From positions 1 to 64,000 of the forward strand of contig JAPOHH010000005.1 in assembly GCA_029979505.1 (NCBI GenBank): a stretch of 64,000 nt of DNA. The letters run 5' to 3'. A model generated the notes under the pieces. The model was not told the DNA's origin. It saw only the letters and a program-made list of their open reading frames with translations, and did not search any database. Positions 33,884 through 42,881 of this stretch are shown here, one piece after another. The DNA is from a bacterium. Its GTDB lineage: Bacteria > Pseudomonadota > Gammaproteobacteria > GCA-002705445 > GCA-002716945. The position numbers were made by a program, and so were the translations under genes. Every line of letters begins with the position of its first letter. Positions within the stretch are counted from its first letter, which is position 1.

Positions 33884-36199
33884 ATGAAAAACTTGATGAT
33901 AGTAGAATCACCAACAAAGGTTAAGAGCATTGAAAAGTTCTTAGGCCCTGATTTTAAAGTAATTGCTTCTGTTGGTCATGTTAGGGACCTTGTATCTTCG
34001 GCCAGAAAAGGAATAAATGTTGATGATGGTTTTAAGCCTGTTTGGAAAGTATCAAATAATAAGAAAACAGTTATAGATGATATTAAGAAGTATACAAAAG
34101 ATGCCGATGTAATTTATTTTGCTACTGACCCTGATAGAGAAGGTGAGGCAATATCGAAGCATCTCTATGATATTCTAGATAAGGCAAAGATCCTAAAGGA
34201 TAAGGAAACCCATCGTGTTGTTTTCAATGAGATTACTAAAAATGCGGTCACAGATGCACTAAAGAAGCCTAGGTCAATTTCAACATCATTATGGGATGCA
34301 TATCTTGCACGAAGAACGCTTGATTATCTAATGGGATATGATATCTCAGAATTTTTATGGAAAAAAGTTAGTCGAGATGCAAGAGCTGGAAGAGTTCAAA
34401 GCCCGGCTTTAAGACTGATAATGGAGCGTGAAATCAAAATAAATGAATTCAATCCTATTGAATATTGGAATATTTTTGCAAATGTTTCAAATAGTAAAAA
34501 AGATATACAAATTGAGTTATCTCACATAGAGGGAGAGAAAATAAAAAAGGATAACATAACTAATATATCCAATTCAGGTGATGCAGAGGAAATAAAATCA
34601 AGAATAGAAAAGTATAAAAGTATAAAAGTTACAAATATTAAAGAAGGACAGAGGAAAACCAAACCAAAGGCCCCATTTACGACTGCCTCTCTTCAGCAAA
34701 CAGCATACACAAGCCTTGGGTTATCCGTAAAACAAACTTCAGCTATAGCTCAAAGGCTTTATCAAGGCATGGATATAGGGACAGGGCAGTCAGAGGGTCT
34801 AATTAGTTACATGAGGACAGACTCAACTAATCTCTCTAAAGATGCTCTTGATGACATATCATCATACTTACAAAAAAATCATCCTGGCCTTGCTGAAAGC
34901 CAAACAAGAGTATACAAGAGTAAATCAAAAAATGCTCAAGAAGCTCATGAAGCAATAAGACCTACGTCTATGAAAAATACGCCTGTTAGTGTAAAAAAAT
35001 ATTTAGAAGAAAATGATTTTAAACTATATGATTTAATTTGGAAAAGGGCTTTAGCGTCTCAAATGAAAGACTCCATAAGCAAAACTGTATCAGTTGAATT
35101 ATCAATGGATAATGAGTTCACTTTCAAATACTCCGGCTCATATCTTGAATACCCAGGGTTTAAAGAAATATATAGCTTCAGTGATAATGATGAGAAAGAA
35201 AAAGATAATAAAAAAATACTTGAGAGCTTAAAGGTAGATGATGAACTGATGCTTAGTACTATTGACATTGAACAGAAATTTACACAACCTCCTGCAAGAT
35301 ATAACCAAGCAAGTCTCATACAGGCTTTGGAAGAACTTGGTATTGGCAGACCATCGACATACGTGACAATAATTAATAAAATAATGGAAAGCAATTACGT
35401 TGATCCTGAAAAAAGTAATTTCCAGCCAACAGCACTAGCAAAAGTCGTTTACGAAACTCTGATTAACCATTTTAAAGATGACTTAGTTGATTATGAATTC
35501 ACTGCAAGACTTGAGGAAGATTTAGATAAAATAGCTAACGGAGAGAAAGAGTACATGGAGTGTGTCGAAACTACATATAAACCTTTTAAAACAAACCTTG
35601 ATGACAAAATTAAAACAGTTGATATTTCAGAACAAAGAGAGTTAAAAGATTTAGGATTTCATCCAGAAACTAAAAGGCCTGTAACAGTAAGATTAACTAG
35701 ATATGGTCCCACTATTCAGATGGGTACAAAAGAAGATGAAGAAAAACCAAAATGGGCAGCACTTACACCGGAACAAAAGAAAAATATCGACTCTATTACA
35801 CTTGACGATGCGATACGTTTGTTTAAGTTACCTGAAAAAATTGGAGAGTTTGAACATGAAGATATACTAATAAATATCGGGCCATTTGGACCATATGTAA
35901 AATGTGGCAAAACAAATGTTTCTATGAAAGACATTGATATTTTTTCACTAAGTGAATCTGATGCAATTGTAAAAATTGAAGAAAAAAGAGAAATTGATGC
36001 TAATAGAGAAATAAATATTTTTGAATCATCTGGTATAAAAGTTCTTAATGGAATGTATGGTCCTTATGTAACGGATGGCAAAAAGAATGCACGTATACCA
36101 AAAGATGTTGATCCTAAAACATTGGATGAGATGACATGTGTTGAGATGATTAAAAACGCTCCAAAAAGAAGAGCTCGAAGAGCTCGATCTAAAAAATGA
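33884..36199 (+). CDS. topA: DNA topoisomerase I
   Basis: A type IA topoisomerase relaxing negative supercoils. There are 771 residues. The Toprim domain has IVESPTKVKSIEKFL (E8) and DPDREGEA. The active-site tyrosine is in GLISYMRTDSTNLS. RPSTY lies further on, and the C-terminus has repeats with RYGPTIQMG, GPFGPYVKCG and GMYGPYVTDG, then a basic tail. The E. coli enzyme (865 residues) carries CxxC zinc ribbons, and I see none here. Its TGA overlaps the tsaC ATG. Confidence 0.97.
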   Translation: MKNLMIVESPTKVKSIEKFLGPDFKVIASVGHVRDLVSSARKGINVDDGFKPVWKVSNNKKTVIDDIKKYTKDADVIYFATDPDREGEAISKHLYDILDKAKILKDKETHRVVFNEITKNAVTDALKKPRSISTSLWDAYLARRTLDYLMGYDISEFLWKKVSRDARAGRVQSPALRLIMEREIKINEFNPIEYWNIFANVSNSKKDIQIELSHIEGEKIKKDNITNISNSGDAEEIKSRIEKYKSIKVTNIKEGQRKTKPKAPFTTASLQQTAYTSLGLSVKQTSAIAQRLYQGMDIGTGQSEGLISYMRTDSTNLSKDALDDISSYLQKNHPGLAESQTRVYKSKSKNAQEAHEAIRPTSMKNTPVSVKKYLEENDFKLYDLIWKRALASQMKDSISKTVSVELSMDNEFTFKYSGSYLEYPGFKEIYSFSDNDEKEKDNKKILESLKVDDELMLSTIDIEQKFTQPPARYNQASLIQALEELGIGRPSTYVTIINKIMESNYVDPEKSNFQPTALAKVVYETLINHFKDDLVDYEFTARLEEDLDKIANGEKEYMECVETTYKPFKTNLDDKIKTVDISEQRELKDLGFHPETKRPVTVRLTRYGPTIQMGTKEDEEKPKWAALTPEQKKNIDSITLDDAIRLFKLPEKIGEFEHEDILINIGPFGPYVKCGKTNVSMKDIDIFSLSESDAIVKIEEKREIDANREINIFESSGIKVLNGMYGPYVTDGKKNARIPKDVDPKTLDEMTCVEMIKNAPKRRARRARSKK

Positions 36200-36741
36200 T
36201 CCCCAAAGCTGACACGTTAGAAGCATCGAATATAATTAAAGAGGGAGGTATAGTGATATATCCGACTGAGGGTATATATGGGTTAGGCTGTGATCCGCTT
36301 AACAGTGATAGCGTTGACAATATATTTCAACTAAAGGGAAGAGAATACGACAAACGCTTCATTATATTAAGTTCAAGCATAGGATTCTTAAATGGTATCA
36401 TCGATAGTTCTTTAGGTGATGATGCAAGGCTTAATTCTAATGATTTTCTTACATGGATTGTACCAGCTAATAACAACTGTCCGCCATGGTTGAAAAGCAA
36501 AAATAATGTTGCAATTAGAATAACTCAACACCCAGTGGTGGTGGATTTATGTAACAAATTACAAGGTCCAATAATTTCTACAAGCGCCAATTATTCGGGC
36601 CAAAAATATATAAATGATATAACTATAATTGAAGAATTATTTGATGGAAAAGTAAGTTGTATTGTTAATGGTAAGCTTGGTGACGAAAAAAAACCATCCA
36701 GCATTATAGATATCATCTCGAATGAAGTATTAAGAGGATAA
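36196..36741 (+). CDS. tsaC: Threonylcarbamoyl-AMP synthase
   Basis: A YrdC-type protein that makes the activated intermediate for t6A37 of ANN-decoding tRNAs. There are 181 residues. Family motifs include the N-terminal GGIVIYPTEGIYGLGCDP, the KGREYDKRF segment and PIISTSANYSG. It is the single-domain TsaC form without the Sua5 C-terminal domain. The order topA-tsaC-hemF-aroE recalls other gammaproteobacteria, where tsaC neighbours aroE. Confidence 0.94.
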   Translation: MIPKADTLEASNIIKEGGIVIYPTEGIYGLGCDPLNSDSVDNIFQLKGREYDKRFIILSSSIGFLNGIIDSSLGDDARLNSNDFLTWIVPANNNCPPWLKSKNNVAIRITQHPVVVDLCNKLQGPIISTSANYSGQKYINDITIIEELFDGKVSCIVNGKLGDEKKPSSIIDIISNEVLRG

Positions 36742-36743
36742 AA

Positions 36744-37628
36744 ATGAGAACAAAGGAAATAAAAAAATCTTTTAAAAAAACTCAAAGTGAAATAATAAAA
36801 AAACTTATTAACCTTGATACATCTTGCAAGATACATGATGTCATATGGAAACATAAACAAGGAGGCGGTGGAAAAAGCTGTGAGATAATAGGAAAAAAAT
36901 ATATCGAAAAAGCTGCTGTTAATTTCTCGAGCATCACAGGCCAACATTTGCCAGTAAGTGCATTAGAAAAGACTGGCATGAAGGGTTTAAAAAGTTTCAA
37001 CGCAACTGGAGTATCAGTCATAGTGCATCCATGGAATCCTAAGATTCCATGCTCACATATGAACATAAGGTTTTTTGAAGCAAGTATAGGTTCTAAAAAT
37101 GTTTGGTGGTTTGGTGGAGGATTTGATCTAACGCCCTACTTCATAGGAAAGAAAGACATATTATTCTGGAAGAACGCTGCAAAAGCATTATGCGATAGAT
37201 ATAATAAAAGTTTTTACAAAGAATATAGCAATACTTGTAATAATTATTTTTACTTGCCACATAGAAAGGAGCCACGAGGCATAGGAGGGATTTTCTATGA
37301 TCAACTTAATAGGCTTGATTACACGCAATGTAAAGATTTTTCTTTGGAGTGTGCTGAGATATTTATCGATTCATATTCAACTCTATTTAATAAAAAGAAA
37401 CTTTTAAAATTTACAAAAAAAGAAAGAGCGTTTCAGCTTTATAGAAGAGGGAGATACGTTGAATTCAACTTACTTTATGATAGAGGTACATTATTTGGAT
37501 TACAGTCAGGAGGTAGATCAGAATCTATATTAATGTCTATGCCGCCGATTGTTTCATGGAACAAGGATTATGATTTTAAACATTATGAAAATAAATTATT
37601 AAAAATGTTCGAACTAGCTAGAAAGTAA
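36744..37628 (+). CDS. hemF: Oxygen-dependent coproporphyrinogen III oxidase
   Basis: Decarboxylates coproporphyrinogen III in haem synthesis using O2, an aerobic trait. There are 294 residues. Signature features: ATGVSVIVHPWNPKIPCSHMNIR is conserved only in part, but the HMN and WWFGGGFDLTPY segments match, as do PHRKEPRGIGGIF(Y/F) and the C-terminal RYVEFNLLYDRGT. Its 3' end overlaps a thioesterase gene on the other strand by 15 bases. Confidence 0.96.
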   Translation: MRTKEIKKSFKKTQSEIIKKLINLDTSCKIHDVIWKHKQGGGGKSCEIIGKKYIEKAAVNFSSITGQHLPVSALEKTGMKGLKSFNATGVSVIVHPWNPKIPCSHMNIRFFEASIGSKNVWWFGGGFDLTPYFIGKKDILFWKNAAKALCDRYNKSFYKEYSNTCNNYFYLPHRKEPRGIGGIFYDQLNRLDYTQCKDFSLECAEIFIDSYSTLFNKKKLLKFTKKERAFQLYRRGRYVEFNLLYDRGTLFGLQSGGRSESILMSMPPIVSWNKDYDFKHYENKLLKMFELARK

Positions 37629-38090
37629 GCTATCTACTAGCTTAATATTTTTTTCTTTCTCATCTTCTTTTAAATTTACAATCGCAGTAGTAAGTCGTGA
37701 TACACAATTCATCTTGCCTGCTTCATTAAATATTTCGATATTCCATACATGTACAGATTTGCCAAGTGCAACAGCTTTAGTTATACCTGTAACTATACCA
37801 GATCGAACTGGCCTTATGTGGTTTGCATTGATTTCTAGGCCTACAGCTTTTTGTTTTTTCATATCAAGGCATAGATTTGAGGCAATACTACCAAGGGCTT
37901 CCGCTAGCACACAAGAAGCACCTCCATGTAACACACCTCTAGATTGTCGTGTAAAGTCCTCAACAGGCATAGTAGCAGTTATTGAGTCGTCAGTAATTTC
38001 TGTAAACTTTATGCCTAAATGCTTATTTAAATTGTTATCCCTCAGAGCAATTACGTGCTTAAGAGTATAATTTTCATGCCAAATTCTCAT
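37614..38090 (-). CDS. Hotdog-fold thioesterase, MenI/EntH-like
   Basis: A PaaI/YdiI-type acyl-CoA or acyl-ACP thioesterase. There are 158 residues. The hotdog signature SRGVLHGGASCVLAEALGS includes the HGG turn and the catalytic acidic residue on the central helix; NHIRPVRSG follows. The exact substrate (for example 1,4-dihydroxy-2-naphthoyl-CoA or stray acyl-CoAs) cannot be read from sequence, and no menaquinone genes are nearby. It is a single-gene unit divergent from hemB and overlaps hemF at the 3' end. Confidence 0.85.
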   Translation of the reverse strand: MRIWHENYTLKHVIALRDNNLNKHLGIKFTEITDDSITATMPVEDFTRQSRGVLHGGASCVLAEALGSIASNLCLDMKKQKAVGLEINANHIRPVRSGIVTGITKAVALGKSVHVWNIEIFNEAGKMNCVSRLTTAIVNLKEDEKEKNIKLVDSLLSS

Positions 38091-38144
38091 CTAAAACCCT
38101 CATATGTTAAAACTTGATAGATTAATATATCATCTTCTCTTAAA

Positions 38145-39161
38145 ATGAAAAGGCAAATGAAAAACTTATCAAAGCAAAATTTTCCCAAACTAAGAATGCG
38201 TAGACTTAGAAGTTCCGATAGTATTCGTAAGTTAGTTATGGATACCTCATTATCACCTCATAACCTCATACAACCTATGTTTGTTATAGAAGGTAAAAAT
38301 AAAACAGAAAAAATTAACTCACTACCAGGTATTTATAGATACTCTGTAGATAATCTTCTAAAAGAAATAAAAAAGATGATGTCGCTAGGAATAATTGCAA
38401 TAGCATTATTTCCAAAAATTTCAAACAAATTTAAAACAGAAGATGGAAGTGAAGCGTTTAATGAAAATGGTCTTATTCAAGATTGTATCAAGCGAGTAAA
38501 ATATAAATTTCCAAATTTAGTTGTAATAAGCGATGTAGCTCTGGACCCTTTCACATCTCATGGTCAAGATGGCGTTCTAGACAAGACAGGTTATATATTA
38601 AATGATGCAACTAATGCTATTCTACTTAAACAAGCGCTTAGCCATGCTGCGGCTGGATCAGATATTATTGCTCCGTCAGATATGATGGATGGAAGGATAA
38701 AAGTCATTAGAAATGGATTAGAAAGAAATAGATTCTTTAATACAAAACTACTCTCTTACTCAGCAAAGTATGCATCTAACTACTACGGTCCATTTAGAGA
38801 TGCAGTTGGTTCAGCATCTTCACTCGGAAAAGCAGATAAGAAAACTTATCAAATGGATTATTCTAATAAAACTGAAGCCTTAAGAGAAGTTGATTTAGAT
38901 CTTAGAGAAGGGGCGGACATTGTTATGGTTAAACCTGCACTACCATACTTAGACATAATATCATCTATTAAAGAATCTTTTAAAATACCAGTGTTTGCAT
39001 ACCATGTCAGTGGTGAATATTTAATGATAAAAGCAGCTGCTAGAAATAAAACTATTAATGAAAAAGCTCTTGTAATAGAGACTTTGACTTCTATACGCAG
39101 GGCTGGAGCGTCATCGATTCTTACTTATTATGCTAAAGAAGTTGCGAAATGGCTAAGCTAA
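38145..39161 (+). CDS. hemB: Delta-aminolevulinic acid dehydratase (porphobilinogen synthase)
   Basis: Condenses two ALA molecules into porphobilinogen. There are 338 residues. The metal-site segment reads DVALDPFTSHGQDG, with Asp/Ala/Asp in place of the cysteine triad of zinc enzymes, so this is the cysteine-free, magnesium-type form. Substrate lysines lie in PSDMMDGR and its flank and in MVKPALPYLDII. It overlaps aroE by 13 bases. Confidence 0.96.
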   Translation: MKRQMKNLSKQNFPKLRMRRLRSSDSIRKLVMDTSLSPHNLIQPMFVIEGKNKTEKINSLPGIYRYSVDNLLKEIKKMMSLGIIAIALFPKISNKFKTEDGSEAFNENGLIQDCIKRVKYKFPNLVVISDVALDPFTSHGQDGVLDKTGYILNDATNAILLKQALSHAAAGSDIIAPSDMMDGRIKVIRNGLERNRFFNTKLLSYSAKYASNYYGPFRDAVGSASSLGKADKKTYQMDYSNKTEALREVDLDLREGADIVMVKPALPYLDIISSIKESFKIPVFAYHVSGEYLMIKAAARNKTINEKALVIETLTSIRRAGASSILTYYAKEVAKWLS

Positions 39162-39955
39162 ATTTTGCTGTAATAGGTAACCCTATTAACCACAGCTTGT
39201 CTCCAGCAATACACAAATATTTTGCCTCACAATTTAATTTAAATGATTTCGTGTACGATAAAATAGAGACGACCCAAGATAATTTAGGTAAGACCATAGA
39301 AGCCTTTTTTTCATGTGGAGGCAAAGGTTTAAATATAACAATTCCTTTTAAAATACATGCATTTAATATCTGTCATTTACTAGATACGTCAGCTATCCAG
39401 TGTGGGAGTGTAAACACACTTATGAGTGAGTCAAATAAAATTAAAGGTTTCAATACAGATGGTATAGGTTTTCTCGATGATTTAAACCAGAAAGGAATTG
39501 AATATAATAATTCAAATATACTAATTATTGGTGCCGGAGGATCTGCAATGAGTATAATAAGTTCTATCCTTCAAAAATCAAAAAAATCAAATATTTCAGT
39601 TTTCAATAGAACAAAAATTAATGCTGAAAATTTAATAAAACTCTTTAACAATAATAAACTAAATTTGCATGACCATGATACATGTTATGATTTAGTTGTA
39701 AACACCACACCTATAAGCATGTCTGAAGAAAAGATAAATCTACCTAATAAATTGATTAGATCAAAGACGATTTGCTATGATCTATTTTATAACAGCAAAA
39801 GAACGTCATTCCAATCCTGGGCTTACGATAACGGTGCAGAAAGATGTTATGACGGGCTAGGAATGTTAATTCAACAAGCAAAACACTCATTCACAATATG
39901 GAATAACTTGACTCCTGAGATAAACGGTTTAGAGGATAAATTAAGAAAACTCTAA
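39149..39955 (+). CDS. aroE: Shikimate dehydrogenase
   Basis: Reduces 3-dehydroshikimate with NADPH in aromatic synthesis, feeding the trp genes in this window. There are 268 residues. The substrate domain has VIGNPINHSLSPAIHKYF and LNITIPFK with the catalytic lysine. The nucleotide domain has IIGAGGSAMS and FNRT. GLGMLIQQA is near the end. It overlaps hemB upstream and the gamma-carbonic-anhydrase-like gene (opposite strand) by 15 bases. Confidence 0.96.
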   Translation: MAKLNFAVIGNPINHSLSPAIHKYFASQFNLNDFVYDKIETTQDNLGKTIEAFFSCGGKGLNITIPFKIHAFNICHLLDTSAIQCGSVNTLMSESNKIKGFNTDGIGFLDDLNQKGIEYNNSNILIIGAGGSAMSIISSILQKSKKSNISVFNRTKINAENLIKLFNNNKLNLHDHDTCYDLVVNTTPISMSEEKINLPNKLIRSKTICYDLFYNSKRTSFQSWAYDNGAERCYDGLGMLIQQAKHSFTIWNNLTPEINGLEDKLRKL

Positions 39956-40468
39956 AAAGTCATTCTTTGTATTAACATAATGTTGAGCAGAATATTTTAA
40001 AAACTCAATCTCAGAGATTTTTAATGGTCTAATTTTCTTACATGGAGAGCCCATGTAAAGGTAGCCTGATTCTAGGATTTTCCCTGAGGGTACCAGAGAT
40101 TTTGCACCTATAATTACATTTGACTGAATTATTGAGCCATCAAGTAGCACACTGCCCATTCCAATCAATGCCATATCTTTAATCGTACACGCATGAATTA
40201 CGCATGCATGTCCTATAGTTACATCAGATCCAATAGTGCATGGGTAGCCTGAAGAGTAATCGCTTTTATGTGTGACATGGACAATACTGCCATCTTGCAA
40301 ATTTGTTCTACTTCCTATAGTAATCGGATTTATATCTCCTCTTACTACTGATTGAGGCCATATGCTCACATCATCTCCGAGTGAAACATCCCCAATAACT
40401 GTTGCTTGTTCATCAACAAATACATGATTTCCAAGTGACGGGGTAAATTCTTTAAATTTTCTTATCAT
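39941..40468 (-). CDS. Gamma-carbonic-anhydrase-like left-handed beta-helix protein (YrdA type)
   Basis: A 175-residue hexapeptide-repeat protein. Repeating [I/V]GDxxxx steps span about 20-130. Putative metal histidines occur in IVHVTHKSD and in GHACVIHAC. These match the YrdA/PaaY group of the gamma-class carbonic anhydrase family, but many members have no proven carbonic anhydrase activity. In other gammaproteobacteria it also neighbours aroE. It is a single-gene unit divergent from the Fae-like gene. Confidence 0.88.
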   Translation of the reverse strand: MIRKFKEFTPSLGNHVFVDEQATVIGDVSLGDDVSIWPQSVVRGDINPITIGSRTNLQDGSIVHVTHKSDYSSGYPCTIGSDVTIGHACVIHACTIKDMALIGMGSVLLDGSIIQSNVIIGAKSLVPSGKILESGYLYMGSPCKKIRPLKISEIEFLKYSAQHYVNTKNDFLEFS

Positions 40469-40523
40469 AATGTATGTTTAAATAATTATGTAAAAACTAT
40501 ATCATAGTCAAAAAATTAAAAGT

Positions 40524-40528
40524 AGGAG
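40524..40528 (+). promoter_or_regulatory. Strong ribosome site of the Fae-like gene
   Basis: AGGAG lies 6 bases before ATG 40535. Together with the pseudoazurin gene this is one of the few consensus-like sites in the window and it decides the start. It points to strong translation of this protein. No clear -35/-10 pair can be picked in the 66-base gap upstream. Confidence 0.6.
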
Positions 40529-40534
40529 TAGATA

Positions 40535-41083
40535 ATGAGCGAAAAAATGATAATGCGTGTAGGTGAGGCTCTTGTAGCAGGGGGGCCGGCTGGAACAGCT
40601 GCGGAGCCTGAAGTAATCATTGGAGAACTAGATGGGCCCTTTGGTACTGCTTTTGCAAATCTTTTAGGTGACCAAGCAAAAGGGCATTCAAAAGTACTAG
40701 CAATTATGAACACAGATATCATGGTTAAACCAGCAACGTTAATGGTAAGTAAAGTGTCAGTGGATAATACTAGATATACAAATATATTAATGGGGACTGT
40801 TCAAGGTGCTATTGCGAATGGTGTTTTGGATTCAGTTAGAGACGGAATTATTGATAAAAATAAAGCTAATGAGCTTGGTATTATAGTCTCTGTTTGGCTT
40901 AATCCAAGCGTGTCTAAAGATGATAACTTAGACCATAAAATACTTTTTGATATTCATAGAAAGGCAACATATCAAGCAATTAAGAAAGCTATGAATAATG
41001 AACCATCAATTGATTGGTTATTAGAAAATCAAGATGATTTGATTCATAAGTATTATCAAATGGGCCTTGATGGAAAAATATAA
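40535..41083 (+). CDS. Formaldehyde-activating-enzyme (Fae)-like protein
   Basis: There are 182 residues. The opening MRVGEALV, the IIG strand, TAFAN, and especially VKPATLMVSKVSV match Fae, which in methylotrophs joins formaldehyde to tetrahydromethanopterin. Against the Methylorubrum extorquens enzyme as I remember it, the loop after VGEALV is two residues longer. The position of catalytic His17 (six before the IIG glycine) is E24 here. Canonical activity is therefore doubtful and this is probably a divergent Fae-like branch. No tetrahydromethanopterin or methylotrophy genes are in the window. UbiA follows. Confidence 0.82.
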   Translation: MSEKMIMRVGEALVAGGPAGTAAEPEVIIGELDGPFGTAFANLLGDQAKGHSKVLAIMNTDIMVKPATLMVSKVSVDNTRYTNILMGTVQGAIANGVLDSVRDGIIDKNKANELGIIVSVWLNPSVSKDDNLDHKILFDIHRKATYQAIKKAMNNEPSIDWLLENQDDLIHKYYQMGLDGKI

Positions 41084-41087
41084 AGTG

Positions 41088-41942
41088 ATGGAACAAATTA
41101 ATAACTATTTGTTGTTAATGAGACTTAACAAACCAATAGGAATTTATTTATTATTATGGCCGATGCTGTGGGCATTTTTTATTGCATCGAATGGCCAACC
41201 TAATCTATTTATCATGTTTCTGTTCATAGTAGGTGTTATTCTGACTAGATCAGCAGGTTGCGTTATTAATGACTTTTTTGATAAAGAAATTGATTCTAAA
41301 GTGGAAAGAACAAAAGAAAGGGTACTTGCAAACGGCAAAGTAAGTACTAGCGAAGCTCTGATTTTATTTTTTTTTCTTATTTCCTTATGCATTTTATTGC
41401 TCCTAATGATTGGGTTTGATATTTTAATTTATGCAATAATATCATTTTGCTTATTAGTGATTTATCCATTATCAAAAAGAGTTATCAAAATTCCACAACT
41501 AATCTTAGGAATAGCTTTTGGTTCAAGTATCCCAATGGTATACATTGCTGAAATAGGTGAGGTAACTGCGTCGTGCATGCTATTATATCTTGCTACAATA
41601 TCATGGGCTATAGCATATGACACCTACTATGCTATTGCAGACAAAACAGATGATTTAAAAATAGGAAACAAATCATCTGCCATCCTATTTGGCTCAAAAG
41701 ATATAAGCTATCCTTTCAACCTTCATGTAATAACTATAACCTTGTTATTTACAGTTGGAATAATAAATAACCTTGAATTATTTTTTTATATATCTCTACT
41801 AATTGCTCTTATGTTATCTGTTTATCAGAAGATACTCGCTGCAAAAAGAATACCTTATCAATGCATATCTGCATTTGAAAATAATAATTATTTTGGATTA
41901 ATAATCTTTTTTGGACTACTATTAAGCTACATTTATGAATAA
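41088..41942 (+). CDS. ubiA: 4-hydroxybenzoate polyprenyltransferase
   Basis: An integral membrane enzyme that prenylates 4-hydroxybenzoate in ubiquinone synthesis. There are about 284 residues with eight or more membrane segments. The two aspartate-rich motifs are NDFFDKEID and the region around [30 protein letters not shown] at the N-terminus is typical. ATG 41088 is preferred, 5 bases after the Fae-like stop; ATG 41067 in the same frame would overlap that gene. It overlaps bioB by 8 bases. UbiC, its substrate supplier, lies at about 56 kb. Confidence 0.94.
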   Translation: MEQINNYLLLMRLNKPIGIYLLLWPMLWAFFIASNGQPNLFIMFLFIVGVILTRSAGCVINDFFDKEIDSKVERTKERVLANGKVSTSEALILFFFLISLCILLLLMIGFDILIYAIISFCLLVIYPLSKRVIKIPQLILGIAFGSSIPMVYIAEIGEVTASCMLLYLATISWAIAYDTYYAIADKTDDLKIGNKSSAILFGSKDISYPFNLHVITITLLFTVGIINNLELFFYISLLIALMLSVYQKILAAKRIPYQCISAFENNNYFGLIIFFGLLLSYIYE

Positions 41943-42879
41943 AAACTTGAAGAAATGGACACTGGAAGAAATTACAGATTTATATCGATTACCCTTTAAC
42001 GATTTAATTTTTCAAGCCCAAACTATTCATAGAGAAAACCATGATCCAAATATGATACAGGTCTCTACCTTAATGTCTATTAAGACCGGAGGTTGCCCAG
42101 AAGATTGTAAATATTGTTCACAAAGCATCAAATATAATACTGACGTTGAAATAGAAAAGCTCCTCTCTGTAGATGATGTTATTGAACAAGCTAAAGCAGC
42201 GAAGGCATCTGGGGCATCAAGGTTTTGTATGGGTGCGGCATGGAGAAACTTGAACGATAGCAATCTTGAGAAAATTAAAGATATGGTCAAAGCTGTAAAA
42301 AATCTTAAACTAGAAACCTGTCTTACTTTAGGTATGCTTAAAAAGGAACAGGCTGAATCATTGAAAGAATGTGGTTTAGATTACTATAACCATAACCTAG
42401 ACAGTTCTGAAGAATATTACAGTAAGGTAGTGTCAACTAGAACCTATCAAGATAGATTAAATACCCTTGGGTATGTTAGAGATGCAGGTATAAAAGTATG
42501 CACTGGTGGAATATTAGGGTTAGGAGAAGAAAATATTGATCGCCTTAAACTAATCGAAGTGTTATGTAACATGGACGAGCAACCAGAATCAGTCCCTATG
42601 AATAAGCTTGTTAAGATTGATGGCACACCTTACTCAGAAAATGAGAATGTAGATAATTTTGATTTTATAAGAATAATTGCTATTTCCAGAATTACAATGC
42701 CTAAAACATTTGTAAGGCTATCTGCTGGAAGAGATAGCATGAATGATGAAATGCAAGCATTGTGCTTTTTTGCAGGTGCTAATTCAATATTCTATGGTGA
42801 TGAACTCCTCACAACTAAAAATTCATCAATAAACCATGATAAAGTTCTTATGGATAAGCTAAACATTAAAACTTTGTAA
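41935..42879 (+). CDS. bioB: Biotin synthase
   Basis: A radical-SAM enzyme inserting sulfur into dethiobiotin. There are 314 residues. The [4Fe-4S] cysteines C54, C58 and C61 form [13 protein letters not shown]. Other motifs: [11 protein letters not shown], the YNHNLD strand and LSAGR near the end, with the Arg of the [2Fe-2S] site. It overlaps ubiA by 8 bases and leads into bioF after 2 bases. Confidence 0.97.
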   Translation: MNKNLKKWTLEEITDLYRLPFNDLIFQAQTIHRENHDPNMIQVSTLMSIKTGGCPEDCKYCSQSIKYNTDVEIEKLLSVDDVIEQAKAAKASGASRFCMGAAWRNLNDSNLEKIKDMVKAVKNLKLETCLTLGMLKKEQAESLKECGLDYYNHNLDSSEEYYSKVVSTRTYQDRLNTLGYVRDAGIKVCTGGILGLGEENIDRLKLIEVLCNMDEQPESVPMNKLVKIDGTPYSENENVDNFDFIRIIAISRITMPKTFVRLSAGRDSMNDEMQALCFFAGANSIFYGDELLTTKNSSINHDKVLMDKLNIKTL

Positions 42880-42881
42880 TT

